Shown here one piece after another: positions 1 through 10,814 of a DNA stretch of 64,000 bases. Source of the stretch: Chionis minor (Eukaryota; Chordata; Aves; Charadriiformes; Chionididae); contig VZSF01011185.1 of the NCBI GenBank assembly GCA_013398295.1, positions 62,001 to 126,000 of the forward strand, given 5' to 3'. The position numbers and the translations under genes are program-made. The notes beneath the pieces are model-generated. The model made no database searches. It saw only the letters and a program-made list of their open reading frames with translations, and was not told where the DNA came from. The stretch's first letter is position 1; every line of letters starts with the position of its first letter.

Positions 1-818
1 CTATCTCAATTATTAGCCATACAAAACTTCAGTACTTCACCATGATACTCTAAGACTTGTTTTGCATTGTAAATGGAAAGAGGATCTCCCATAGGATTTC
101 TTACAAAGTATCTGCTGTGTGACTTGTACAACACTGCAGCCCTACAACTCCTGCTTGGCTTATGCTGTAGTTAAATGCAATTTGAATACTGCTTCTTCTG
201 CTTTGAAGAGCATTTATATTTAAAACAAGCAAACAGTAAATAGCCAAACTTAATCTAGCCCTTCAGAAAGGATCATTTTATTTAGTGACTGAATACCAAA
301 TCCTTTCAGAAAAAAAGAAAAATATTTATGAATTTTGGCTGAAGAGAACCTAGAAAGCAAAAAACCAACTAGTAACACAACAGTGTAATTCACACTAAAA
401 CTACCTTCCAAGTCTATACATGAAAGTCTCCAGCAAGAAGAGATCCTGACCAGTTCTGTTCTGAGTGAGTCCTACTAGATAAGACTTCAAAGTATCAAGT
501 CCTCTGTTACATTTTCAGTATTGTCAGTCAAAACTCCCATTGAATACACTATGGACTTCACCCAGATTCTTTCCAACACTGCTGTAAGCTCTTTGTTCTG
601 TGAATATCACCCCCAGAATTTGTAAGAAATATTTCTTCTACAGGCAAACAGTTTATGCTCAAAAATCACTTGTGCGAGTCTCAGAGCTAACACAGCTCCA
701 GCAAGACTGACTCAACAAAATCAGCATTGCCTATTTCACAATTTTATTGTGACATTTTGTGGTTGTAACCCTGCTATTTCTTGAGAATTTTGATTTTCTG
801 TTCTCATTTGGTTTGTTA
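1..818. other. No gene seen; unique AT-rich sequence
   Basis: No frame of useful length, repeat family or RNA gene is recognisable. The stretch is ordinary mixed AT-rich DNA that ends where the tail of the first CR1 begins. It could be intergenic or intronic; nothing in it decides which. Confidence 0.6.
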
Positions 819-1385
819 CAGAATCACATCATGGGATTGAGGTGGGAAGGCACCTCCTTAGATAATGTAGTCTAAACCCTGTGCTCAAAGCCATGGTCCT
901 GTGGAGCAGGTAGCTCAAGGCTGTGTCTACTCAGGCTATCAATATCTCCAAGGATGGAAATTCCACAGCCTCGCTGGACAATCTCTGCTGTTGCATGACC
1001 ATAGTCACAGGAGAACAGGGGTTTTTTAAGCTTAAAAAGAATTTTCTGTATTTTCATTTGTGCCCATTGCCTCTTGTCCTGTCACAGGGAAGACAAAAGA
1101 CCAAAAAGAACTGGGCTACACCTTCTCTGCTCTCCCCATTAAGTATGTCTAAAAATTAATAAGACCCCCCGACCCATCTCTTCTTCAGGCTGAAAATTCC
1201 CAGCTCTTTTGTTCTTTCCTTATATGACAGATGCTCCAAGCTCTGAATCATCTTCATGACCTTTTGCCTCTCCAGTATATCTGTGTCTCTTTTGTACTGG
1301 GAAGCCCAGCACTGGACACAGAGCTCCAGATGTGTCTCATCAGTAAGGAGTAGAAAGGAAGGATCATCTCCCCCATGCAGGAATA
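819..1385 (-). mobile_element. Old CR1 LINE, 3' fragment, minus strand
   Basis: Read on the minus strand this is the 3' end of a CR1 non-LTR retrotransposon. The lower edge carries the degraded tail (GAATCACATCATGGGATTGA on the plus strand). Minus-strand translation from about 1395 down to 1156 follows the C-terminal part of CR1 ORF2, with the recognisable words LELCVQCWASQYKRD, MKMIQSLEHLSYKER and ELGIFSLKKR. The frame is then broken and the part encoding the usual GNGF...RHWNRLPRE block is badly eroded, although antisense traces are visible near 930-1000. Many substitutions and small deletions mean an old insertion. The 5' part of the element, including the RT domain, is missing, as is usual for CR1. 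Confidence 0.85.
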
Positions 1386-2008
1386 CAAAGTCAAATATTT
1401 CCACCCCACAGACAAATACAAAACCTCTCAGGTCTGTATCTCATGAATTCTTAGTGGACCTCACAGTTTTGTAGCCTGGTTTACAATCTGTGAACTGCAC
1501 TGGCAGAGTATTTCTTACAGCCAGCTGTGAGACATTCTGCAATCTCATTATATGCTTTCTGATCAGCGTCCACCTTTTACCGGCATGCAAAAAAGTTTGC
1601 CATTATAACCAGAAGGGAGGGGGCCTCCTTCTTTCCAGGAAAAGACTCAAGTTAGATAATGATTGAGACAGCAAGAAATAAAAACTACACAGCCTTTCTC
1701 TGTATTCCTCCCTGTTGAATTAAAATTCCCTTCATTTTAAATAGTGTTTAAAACAGTGGATAATGTAACAGAAACATCAGCAATAGCAAATAGTCTTGCC
1801 CATCTTGACAGCATTTGTTTCTCTTATTTTTTTCTTTTGTTTCTCCTTTTACTTTTTTCTTTCTCTTTTTGTTTCTCCTTTTATTTTTTTCTTTATCTTT
1901 TTGGTTCTCCTTTCAGTTTGTTTCTCCTTATTTTACTTTCCATCCACCATTTTAATTCAATCCTCTGTCTGCTGCTCCTTGTGATGAGAAATTTTGAATG
2001 TAATCCTC
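1386..2008. other. No gene seen; unique DNA with a pyrimidine minisatellite
   Basis: Apart from the polypyrimidine tandem array listed separately, nothing is recognisable. The open frames across 1744-2076 are products of the low-complexity pyrimidine run, which translates to F, L and S strings, and are not genes. Confidence 0.6.
1817..1935. repeat. Polypyrimidine minisatellite, about 32-bp period
   Basis: The plus strand is almost pure T and C. Two adjacent 32-base units at 1839-1870 and 1871-1902 both open with GTTTCTCCTTTTA and differ at only two positions. Shorter partial units beginning GTTTCTC or GTTCTCC flank them at 1817, 1903 and 1920. This is a tandem array of a pyrimidine-rich unit rather than a plain homopolymer tract. 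Such purine/pyrimidine mirror tracts can adopt triplex structure, but no function is implied. Confidence 0.8.
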
Positions 2009-3145
2009 TGTGCTGGTTTGACCGAGTTGAAATGCAGCAGGGGAACCTATTGACTTCTCAAAGTTGCTCTGAATAAGCTTTTAAAAATGTTTCAAAAGCC
2101 TGGGCTTTGTTTGCAGATGAGATGGCGATTGTCCACAGACACCGTAGCAATACATAAGAAGCAAGAAGCCCAGCTGGACAGAGAATTTCACTTTTTGTTG
2201 GTACATAAGGACGTGCATAAGGACTGTGTTGCTGCCCAAGCATAGGCTGTCCTCAGCTCTGAAGCTGTATGATTCCCTTCAGCTATCCCCACCCAGGGGG
2301 ACTTCTGAGTCTTCACTAGACATAGATGTTGGCGAGAAGTCAAAGACATTTAGGCTATTATTCCTAATATTCATTCCACCCCTGTAAACAGCAGCCTAGT
2401 TGGAGAACAGGGCATTGTTGAGGTCTGGGACAAACTGGTTACTAAGGCGAATGACAGATGCCTTCCCCCACCACTCTCTCCAAGGACAGGAGGGAGAGAG
2501 AGAAAGAGACTTATGAGTTTAGAAGAAACTAAAATATTTTAAATGAAATATTAATAACAAAATAATAAAATAGGAAAAATGAAATATATACAAAACCTGA
2601 TTAAGCTCCCAGGACGACGAACACGTCACCAGCTGGCATTGGGAAAGTCCCAGACTACACTCAGCAATAGACAGGAACTGGATTCTGGATCTGGATTCAG
2701 GCATGCAGGGATTCAAGGCAGATGAAAAGAGTCCACCTCGAACTCCAGCCACTGAAGAAAGAGGCTGACCATTTGATCCCTCAGCTTTTATGCTGGGCAT
2801 GAGGCAGATGGGATGGAACACCCTGTTGGTCAGTTTGGGTCACGTGTCCTGTCAGCTCCTCCCTGCAGGTGGGACCCCTCTACACTTTTCCGCTTCCCAC
2901 CCTCCAACGGGGCAAATAACAAAGTTGGTTGGCCTTCGTTGTTATAGCAAGAAGTATAAGCAAGAGCCTCTCTGCGTCCCATTCCTTGGCATCAGCTATA
3001 AGCATGGGTCTTACCATTCTGGGAGTGAACAGTTTCTCAACAATATGCTGTTAATTTCAGAGAGTTCTGATAGTTAGAAGATGTTTAGCTGCAAAGTAAA
3101 ATTACTGAACTGAAAATTGGTTTTGTCTTACCTCAAATCAGGACA
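2009..3145 (-). mobile_element. Probable ERV LTR (solo), minus orientation
   Basis: The block starts with TGTGCTGGTTTGACC and ends with CCTCAAATCAGGACA on the plus strand, so it has TG...CA termini. In sense (minus) direction it opens TGTCCTGATTTGAGGTAAG, which resembles the 5' end of LTRs I know from avian endogenous retroviruses. A TATA-like word in sense direction lies at 2784-2793 (CTTTTATGCT on the plus strand), downstream of a GC-richer segment typical of U3. No gag, pol or env remnant adjoins either side, so it reads as a solo LTR of about 1.1 kb. I found no clear flanking target-site duplication. Family assignment is from memory of avian repeats and should be confirmed. Confidence 0.65.
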
Positions 3146-6077
3146 GGCAGAAATGACCTGGTGTAATCAAGTGGATTTTAATCTCAGCATTTTTCCTTCA
3201 GGTTTTATGTTGTACCACAGGATGGTATTTATTGCATAACTTCAAAGAGAAATAGAAATGCACAGGACATGTTTTGACCCTTCGAGTACTGCTCTTTTGG
3301 TACTACCCTCTCCAGCAGTGCTGGCTTTTGGAAGTAACTCCTGAAATTGTTCACTTATTGGTGTCCTGAGCAGGGTAAGGCACAGATGTGTTGACATGGC
3401 AAAGGATAGATATTTTATTCCTCAGACTTTTCTGATTCCTTCAGTTTGTTTTACAAACCATTTATTGGAAAGGGGAATTTTGGTGAACCACTGACCATGG
3501 GGATCATTGCTGATTTCTATCTTAAATGGAAACAGACTGTACGTTTTGACAATATTAAAAGAGTGGACATGTCTGTTTTTTAATCAATATGGAAAGTATT
3601 GAGATATAAACTGTTATTCACATTGTGGGCCACAGGCACAAGAGAGTCCCTTGAGTACTGTCATCTCATCCCTTTTCAAACCTAAAAGGGAAATCATGTT
3701 ACAAACAAAAGGTGAGGAACAGGAAGCATTTACCATATTTTTCCAGATGAAGAAGAAATGCAGACAGCAAATATGGGATGCCATCTTCATTCATTCATAA
3801 CCACAGCTGTGTTCAAGTTTTCAGGTGTTCAGAGACTTCTTGAAAATGTGGCTTCTTGGGAGAAGAAATGTGCCTGTAAAAACTCCATGGCTCATCTATA
3901 TGTGCTGGATTACCTGCAAAATTTGGGTACAGACAACTGTAGCTACACAAAAAATCTGAGGGTACCTGGACTGGCATGGCTGCTTTCTTTTTTGGGTAGC
4001 GGATTTTGTTTGTTTTGGGTGGAGAGGAGAAAGGAGGTGGAACTGGATAGGGAAAATGTTGTCTGTAGAAATCAGTGGGCTTGGTGACCACACACCATTT
4101 TAACTCACTCTTTATGGATATTTCGTAGTTAAAAAATAACTAAATAAGTAAAAAAATAACTAAATAACTGACCTGCCTTCCTTCCCCTGGGTATGGTAGC
4201 AACACCAGACATCTGTGCAGGGAGTATGGTGGCCAAAGCCCAAGGGAAGAGTGAAGGAGTCATGGGGAATAAAGGGTTAATGAAAAACACCAATAACCCA
4301 GTCTACTGACAGGCTAGTTAAACAGTACTATTTGCACAAAGAGACAAAAGTCTAGCACTGCATGTAACCTCTGATCGTTTTCTTTTTACATCTTTAAACA
4401 CAAGAAATGAATCTGCAGGGTTATATACTATAAGGTATTATACTCCGTAAATCTGAAATAATGGTTTTTACACACATATATCTAGTGTAATGCTTTTACA
4501 TTCAGCACATAAAGAATATTCACGCTAAACCCCATTTTTTTAAAAAGCAAGTAGTTCAAGTACCAGTTAAACAAACAGTCACAGACACAGAACCATATGA
4601 AGCAACTTCTGTTCTTAGACCCTGTCATGAGATCAATATGCAATCGTATTTTACCGGATAAAATTCTTGAAGTATTTACAGTGTTTTAACATGACGTATG
4701 TCCTAACATTTGTATTTTTTTTCAACACTTCATTTAGCTTGTTTGGTTTTGGCTTTTCTTTGTGAAAAAAAAAAACCCTGTAAAACTTGTCTGGACATTC
4801 AGCCAAAATAAAATAGTTGCTATTTTTATATTGCAGGATCTTTTCCACTGGTGATTAGTTAGAGAATAAATTAGTTTAAATTACAGGATTTTGGGAGAAA
4901 AGCCTGCTATGGCTTTTATAAAAAACTCCCATTAGCTTTTGTAGAAGTTATACAAGCAGGACAAAGGAAAAATACTTGACAGAATTAACAATATTAAAAC
5001 CATAAATTGATTTTTTGTTACTGCTGCAAGGTGGAGCGGTAATATAGACTTGTCTCTCTGGAGTGACTTGTCTCAAATAGCAGGTCACCTATTATTTGCT
5101 GTCTTCACAGCCAACCTCCAAACATCTGAATAGCACAAAAAATTGTGGTTGCTAGGAGATTTGGTAATAAATTATTGGATATAAAAGGTGGCAAAAATTA
5201 TTCTTGGTAAATGAATGTGCTTGACAAGGAATAATTAATATCATTTATTTTGCCTTGCGTAATGGCTTGAAAGTAGATGAGGAAGAAAATAAGATAAAAT
5301 ACTTATTAATTATCGCAATCAGGAAATATTCGTGATACAAGGAGAAGTTTCCAAGCACCCTTGCTAAATGGTTAGCTCATCCACAACATTTAACTTGCCT
5401 TTTGGGGTTTATCGCTGCTGTCAGGGCCCTGAGGACATGCCCTTTCATTGAGGTTTGTCTGTGTGGGCTGTTATTTCTTGCGTTGATAAGCAGTGAGGAA
5501 CCTCAATGGAGACCTGTCCCACTTCTTCTGGGAGTGCTTTTAAACTCAATCTTCCCTGTTGGTCTCTGTTAGGGGTATTTTGCAGGTGGCTCCTTGATTC
5601 TGACTGATTGGACCTGTTGACTTGTCATCCTGTCTTGATCTCAGACCTTCCTCATCACAGACACCATATTCGTGAACTTAGTATTTCTTCTTTCACTGGA
5701 TTGGTTAGATTATTGCAGTCCAGCTTCTGAGCCTCTTGTCCTTTTGTATCTGAGAGTTCTAGATAGTCTGGCTTTAATCACTCCAGAAGAAGACACACCA
5801 TTAATCATAAATTTAAAAAGGCAGGACTGTGAGACCTAATATGAAAAAGAGAGGAAGGGTTCTTCTGAGAGTGACAGGAATTTTGATGCAAATTGCCTTT
5901 TGTTTCAGATAAAATCATGGCAGAGTGTTCGTTAGAAAGAAAATCTCATTTATTCAGATCTTGTGACAAAGTAACACTCACACGGGCAGTCAAATCTCTT
6001 GAAAATTCAGGACAGTTGGTAGCTGATCAGATGTCAAAGGGAGTCTCTGTTTCATGGATCCTCACAGGGACATCTTC
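3146..6077. other. No gene seen; unique AT-rich sequence
   Basis: The only structured item is a short tandem repeat at 4131-4169. A 110-codon frame at 3758-4087 has no recognisable domain, and an antisense frame of similar size overlaps it, as expected by chance. The part around 5400-5700 is somewhat less AT-rich but shows no known family. The first bases of the frame at 5893-6180 are not CR1; only its end is. Confidence 0.55.
4131..4169. repeat. Short tandem duplication, 19-20 bp unit
   Basis: Two copies of an A-rich unit (AAAAAATAACTAAATAAGT and a near-identical copy) stand head to tail. This is a simple-sequence expansion. Confidence 0.85.
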
Positions 6078-6958
6078 AGCTAGATTGGGAGATGCTGATG
6101 ACACGAAACTGGGAGGGGTGGCTGACACACTAGAAGTCTGTGCTACCATTCAGCATGACCTGGACAGGCTGGAGAGTTGAGCAGGGGAAAACCACATTCT
6201 TCTTGAAGCACCCCAGGATGCCATTGGCCTTCCTGGCCACACGGGCACATCGCTGGCTCATGGTCATCCTGTTGTCCACCAGGACTCCCAGGTCCCTCTC
6301 TGCACAGCTGCTTTCCAACAGGTCAGCCCCAACCTCTACTGGTGCATGGGGTTATTCCTCCCCAGGTGCAGGACCCTACACTTGCTTTTGTTGAATTTCA
6401 TAATGTTTTCTCCACTCTGCCTTGGTGAGGCCACAACTCGAGTCCTGAGTCCAGTTCTGGGCTCCCCAGTTTAAGAAGGACAGGGACCTGCTGGAGATTG
6501 TGCAGCGAAGGACCACAAAGATGATGAGGGGGCTGGAGCATCTTTCTTATGAGGAAAGGCTGAGGGAGTTGGATCTTTTTAGTCAGGAGAAGAGAAGCCT
6601 GAGGGGGGATCTCATCAATGTCTACTTCATAGGGAGTATACTTCAAGGGAGGGTGCCAGGAGGAGGGGGCCAGGCTTTTTTCAGTGGTGCTCACTGATAG
6701 GACAAAAGGCAACGGGTACAAAATCGAATATAGGAAGTTCCATGTGAACATGAGGAGGAACTTCTTTCCTTTGAGGGTGGCAGAGCACTGGAAGAGGCTG
6801 CCCAGAGAGGTGGTGGAGTCCCCGACTCTGGAGACATTCAAAACCCGCCTGGATGCCATTCTGTGCAAGCTGCTTTAGGTGAACCTGCTCTGGCAGGGGG
6901 GTTGGACTAGATGATCTCTAGAGGTCCCTTCCAACCCTTATTCTGCGATTCTGTGATG
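6078..6958 (+). mobile_element. CR1 LINE 3' fragment with an internal inverted segment
   Basis: Three blocks make up one element. At 6078-6190 the plus strand encodes CR1 reverse transcriptase around the catalytic box ([10 protein letters not shown], then DLDRLE). At 6191-6420 the CR1 sequence runs on the minus strand ([30 protein letters not shown]). From about 6420 to 6958 it is plus again: [25 protein letters not shown], a block ending [20 protein letters not shown], then the CR1 3' UTR with GGTTGGACTAGATGATCTC and the tail ATTCTGCGATTCTGTGATG. The inverted piece is the part of ORF2 missing between the flanking plus blocks, so this is an in-place inversion and not a second insertion. The frame has several breaks and the element is dead. 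Confidence 0.9.
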
Positions 6959-9900
6959 TATTTGATATCTTAATTTTGTAGGTATTTAATATCTTAAATT
7001 CCTACAATTTTATTTACATATATCTTATCTGTGCCCAGCCTGATCTCTCATGAAGCAGAAACCTCACAAGGGTGTGTCTGGATGGACAGGCTCTCCACCC
7101 AGGAGAATACCTTCAAGCATACAGTGTGGACTGGACGCAATAGGAGCTCCCTGAAGGAATGTCTAGAACTGTCTGAAATCTCCACATGTAGCAATCAGTC
7201 AAGCACGTAGTTTGACAGTTCAGTCAATCACCAAGCTTCAAGCTGGTCCTTTGTCTCTAAACAGACCATTGGCTCATCCCTTTAGATGACAAGCTTCTGG
7301 ACCAGCCAGGGAATTTAAAACTTAAGTGCATGGGTATGAATGCCTGCACAGCCCTGGTACCCAACTGCATCACAATTATAACTAAATAACCAACTTTATT
7401 TTCCTTCTTATGTCTCATTTATAACTTAAATGCCATAGCTCATGCCGCACTTTGACATTAAGAGGTATTTACTTTTAGAGAGACATGGGTATACTGCGGT
7501 AGGGGCACCAGCTGATTCCTGAAAACTGATTCCACACATGAAAATGCAATTTGAGAAACAGTTCACAGAAACTTTATATTTTGTATATATTATGCATTGT
7601 TGAAGGCAGTTGGAGCTGTGCTCCACAAAAGCCTAGGATTGGTTCTAAATCCTTTCCATCTTGCAGTTCTTTGTACCCATCCACGTCATCCTTGCAGGGG
7701 GAAGCAATGCAGCACCTCGAAGTCAATGTCTTATACTTTAGACTTGATGTTCCTTCTTTCTCTTCTGTGCTCACACTGTGTGAAACCAGAAAGTGTCTGC
7801 AAGTGAGACATGTATGTTTTCTTTTTTATTTCCTTCATGTAAATCCCTGTATGGGAAGGGCAGAGGCTCGATCTGGCATATCACAATTATTTATTTGGCT
7901 GTCAGGAGCACTGGCTGATCAGCAGACCAAGCAGACCATGGTGGTGTGTGTGTGTCTGCATGCAACGTAAGACAAAGGGAGGTGTAATTCACATCAGGTG
8001 AAAGTGATTTCTTAGGTTCCATTTAACATCATATAAACATGATTGAATTGGCCCAGCTCCTCAGCATATGGCTGAAAATAAGTGTGTCTGGATATATCCC
8101 CACAAATATCCAGAAGATGCTGTCATGGTCTACAGAGCTGGAACAAGGTATACAGCTACAATGAAGTGAGTGGGATGTGGGGAGAGTTTTGACTCTTTGT
8201 GCCAAAAAAATATTCCAGTACCAGTAAGAGACACATAAACACATTCATGTTTTTCCTGAAAAAGATCTTGAGCATTGTGAAACAAAGAAGTATTTCCTGT
8301 CCAGGAGAAACTTTTAGGTTTCTGAATGCAAAGTGAGTGGTTTCTTTTCCAGTGGTTGTTTTAAGAAATACAGGAAATACTTTACAAATGTCTTCGTAAA
8401 AGTAGGCCAGAGTTACTTACACAAAATTAATGAACTGCAAATAGTGGTTCACTGTGTGGAAGGAGACAAGATGGTTTTTAATAATACCTTCGAGTTTAAT
8501 GCTGTGACTGACAAGGCTCTTTTTTTTTTATACGGGAAACTACTCAGTTCATTCAAGATAGTAAAGTTTGTTTTTCTCTTAGACCTTTTGTTCTGAGAAT
8601 AGAGTTTCAAGAACTTTTTTCCAAATTGTCTAAGATGTGCACTTTCCCTAAAACCTGTGAGAAATAAATTAAATTATTGAAAATTTAGCATGTCAGTATC
8701 ATTTATCACAAATTACATTTGATAAACAGAAAATGTGGAAGACAATTTCCAGAACGTTTTCAGCAGTATCTGTAAATTCATATCAAAAATTAAAAAAATA
8801 GGAAGAAAGCTAAGAATAATGTGTCTCTTAAGCCCCTGAATTCTTAATGAAAGTGCTGCTTTACATTTTGGCTTGCTCTGCAGACTGTGGACTGGATGAA
8901 ATGCAGATTTACTCTGGCAGTTCTTTTATAAGCTTCTTGATACAGAAAATAACCATACAGATAATATAACCTTCCTGGTTTTCTGTGTTTTCCACATCAC
9001 TCCAAATATTTAGCAGATGCTTTGTAACACAACAAAAAAAGGTTTTTCCTCACAGATATGCCCTCTGTTTCTGTAATCTGTTGCTTCTCTATCAAACCCT
9101 CACTAATTACAGGAGTTTATGTTCGTAACGTATCTTCTGTGTTACATTCTTACCTCCAACTCTGATTTGTTTCGACAAACTGAAGCCTCTTTGGACAAGC
9201 ATAGTTTCGTCCGTAGTTGCTATGAAATTACTTAAGAAAATAGTAAATAAGAAATCAGTTTTTTTAAAAAAGTACATATCAGAATTTATTGAAATAAATC
9301 TTTAGTAAATTTTCCTGTTAAGTACATGCATGGTTTATAACCTCCATTATAATCTTGTCTTATTACTGCATAGAGTATAAGCTTCAGGTCTTTTTTTTAA
9401 ATCAGGGTGGGCGAGATGTATTCCATAAGAAGCATCTCCTATAAAATACAGAATTTTTACATATGGAAAATTATGCTGAGAGAAGGAACAGTTCTCTTTA
9501 TTTAAAACCATTGGGCATCTGTTAGAAAATAAATGGAAAAAGCTGGTCGTGAGTCAGTGTGTAGGCTGTTTAATTTCTTTAAAAGGATTTAGTAAAACCA
9601 TAAGGCAAATAAAGAACAATTTAAGATGACATTTTAGCATCTTTCAATCATGAAAGTGAAAAAGACAAAGGTCATGTTTTGAGAAAATATATCTCTAATT
9701 CTCATAGAAATGTATATGCATACCATTTGCTGAAGTCAGAAATCTGCTACACTTCATTGACGCTGTGTTTTTCATTAGGTGTTAAAGCACTACGTACAGA
9801 CAAGACAGTACCACCATCTACATACTAGCTTCCCAGATAAGCTTTTTATAAGCTGGTTGTATCAAGAGAAAATATAGCTTAAATATTCTTTATTTGAAAC

Positions 9901-10711
9901 ACACAAACATGATGCCAGGGTGAAATCCAGATCTTAAGAGTTCACTGTAGGGAATCAGGAGTCCACCTGCATTATTTTACACAGACAGACAATGGATAAA
10001 AAAATATTACCCAAAAGAGAACAAGGTTTCCTATCCATATTTTGTGCATGAGAAGTCTTTCACTCAAGTCAGGTACCAAGCTGAAAGGGTTTTTAATGAC
10101 CTTGGGATTCCATCCTGATCTTCCTTGTGTTTCATGTGTTGGAAAAGTCCTGTTGAGTTTGCTAAGAATATTTGTCATTTTTGCTAAGACATCTTGGGAG
10201 GGTAAACGTGATGGCTAGGGAATAGAAAATGCATGCATTTAATATGCTAAGGAATCTCATAATTTAAAAGTCTTCATTTTGACAATTTCTCAGTCAAATT
10301 TCAGAAATACTCAAACTGATTGTGACATAAATGGTGATGAGTTTATTTAGGAACAGTTTAGATCTGAAAGCAGAAAATTTAGTTTAACCTCAAGTTTATT
10401 ACCTAAGTACCTTAGTGCTTGCAATCTTACCTCCTGTACCTTGTTCTCAGGAGAATATTAACTAACTTGGTAACATCTGCAAAATGATTTAAAGATGAAA
10501 ACTGTTATGCAAGTGCTAGCTACTTGTATTATTGATTATTGTAGATTGGAAACCTTAATTTTGTGGAGAAAAACATGAACTGGGAGGAAATTGTTTATGT
10601 GTTACCGCTAAATGCAGAGGAATTAATGTAATTCTGAATTACTGAAACTATCTCTTATTGTGTTTCCCATTACGATCCTACAGGGTATGTTTTTAATGTC
10701 CATCTGTTTTT
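6959..10711. other. No gene seen; unique AT-rich sequence
   Basis: No repeat family is recognised. A 140-codon frame at 7551-7970 and an 88-codon frame at 8333-8596 show no domain, no codon-usage contrast and no homology I recognise, so I treat them as chance. A short TG run lies at about 7941-7955. The part 8600-10300 is strongly AT-rich. Confidence 0.55.
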
Positions 10712-10814
10712 CATAGAATCATAGAATAGTTTGGGTTGGAAAGGACCTTTAAAGGTCATCTAGTCCAACCCCCGTGAAATGAGAAGGGACATCTTCAACT
10801 AGATCAGGTTGCTC
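10712..10814 (-). mobile_element. CR1 LINE 3' stub, minus strand
   Basis: The plus strand reads TCATAGAATCATAGAATAG then TTTGGGTTGGAAAGGACC, TCATCTAGTCCAACCCCC and CAACTAGATCAGGTTGCTC, which is the reverse complement of a CR1 3' UTR and tail. It stops where the coding part would start, so it is an extremely 5'-truncated insertion of about 100 bp. Its 3' UTR variant matches that of the CR1 at 55034-56190 and differs from the copies at 22654 and 35654. Confidence 0.93.

Noticed and set aside
1744..2076. 110-codon frame with long F/L runs, membrane-protein-like
   Set aside because: The hydrophobic string is produced by the polypyrimidine minisatellite.
2003..3151. Target-site duplication for the LTR at 2009-3145
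   Set aside because: The flanks AATCCTC and GGCAGA do not match at any of the usual 4-6 bp lengths.
7551..7970. 139-codon plus-strand open frame
   Set aside because: No recognisable motif, overlapping open frames on both strands, and no splice or promoter context.
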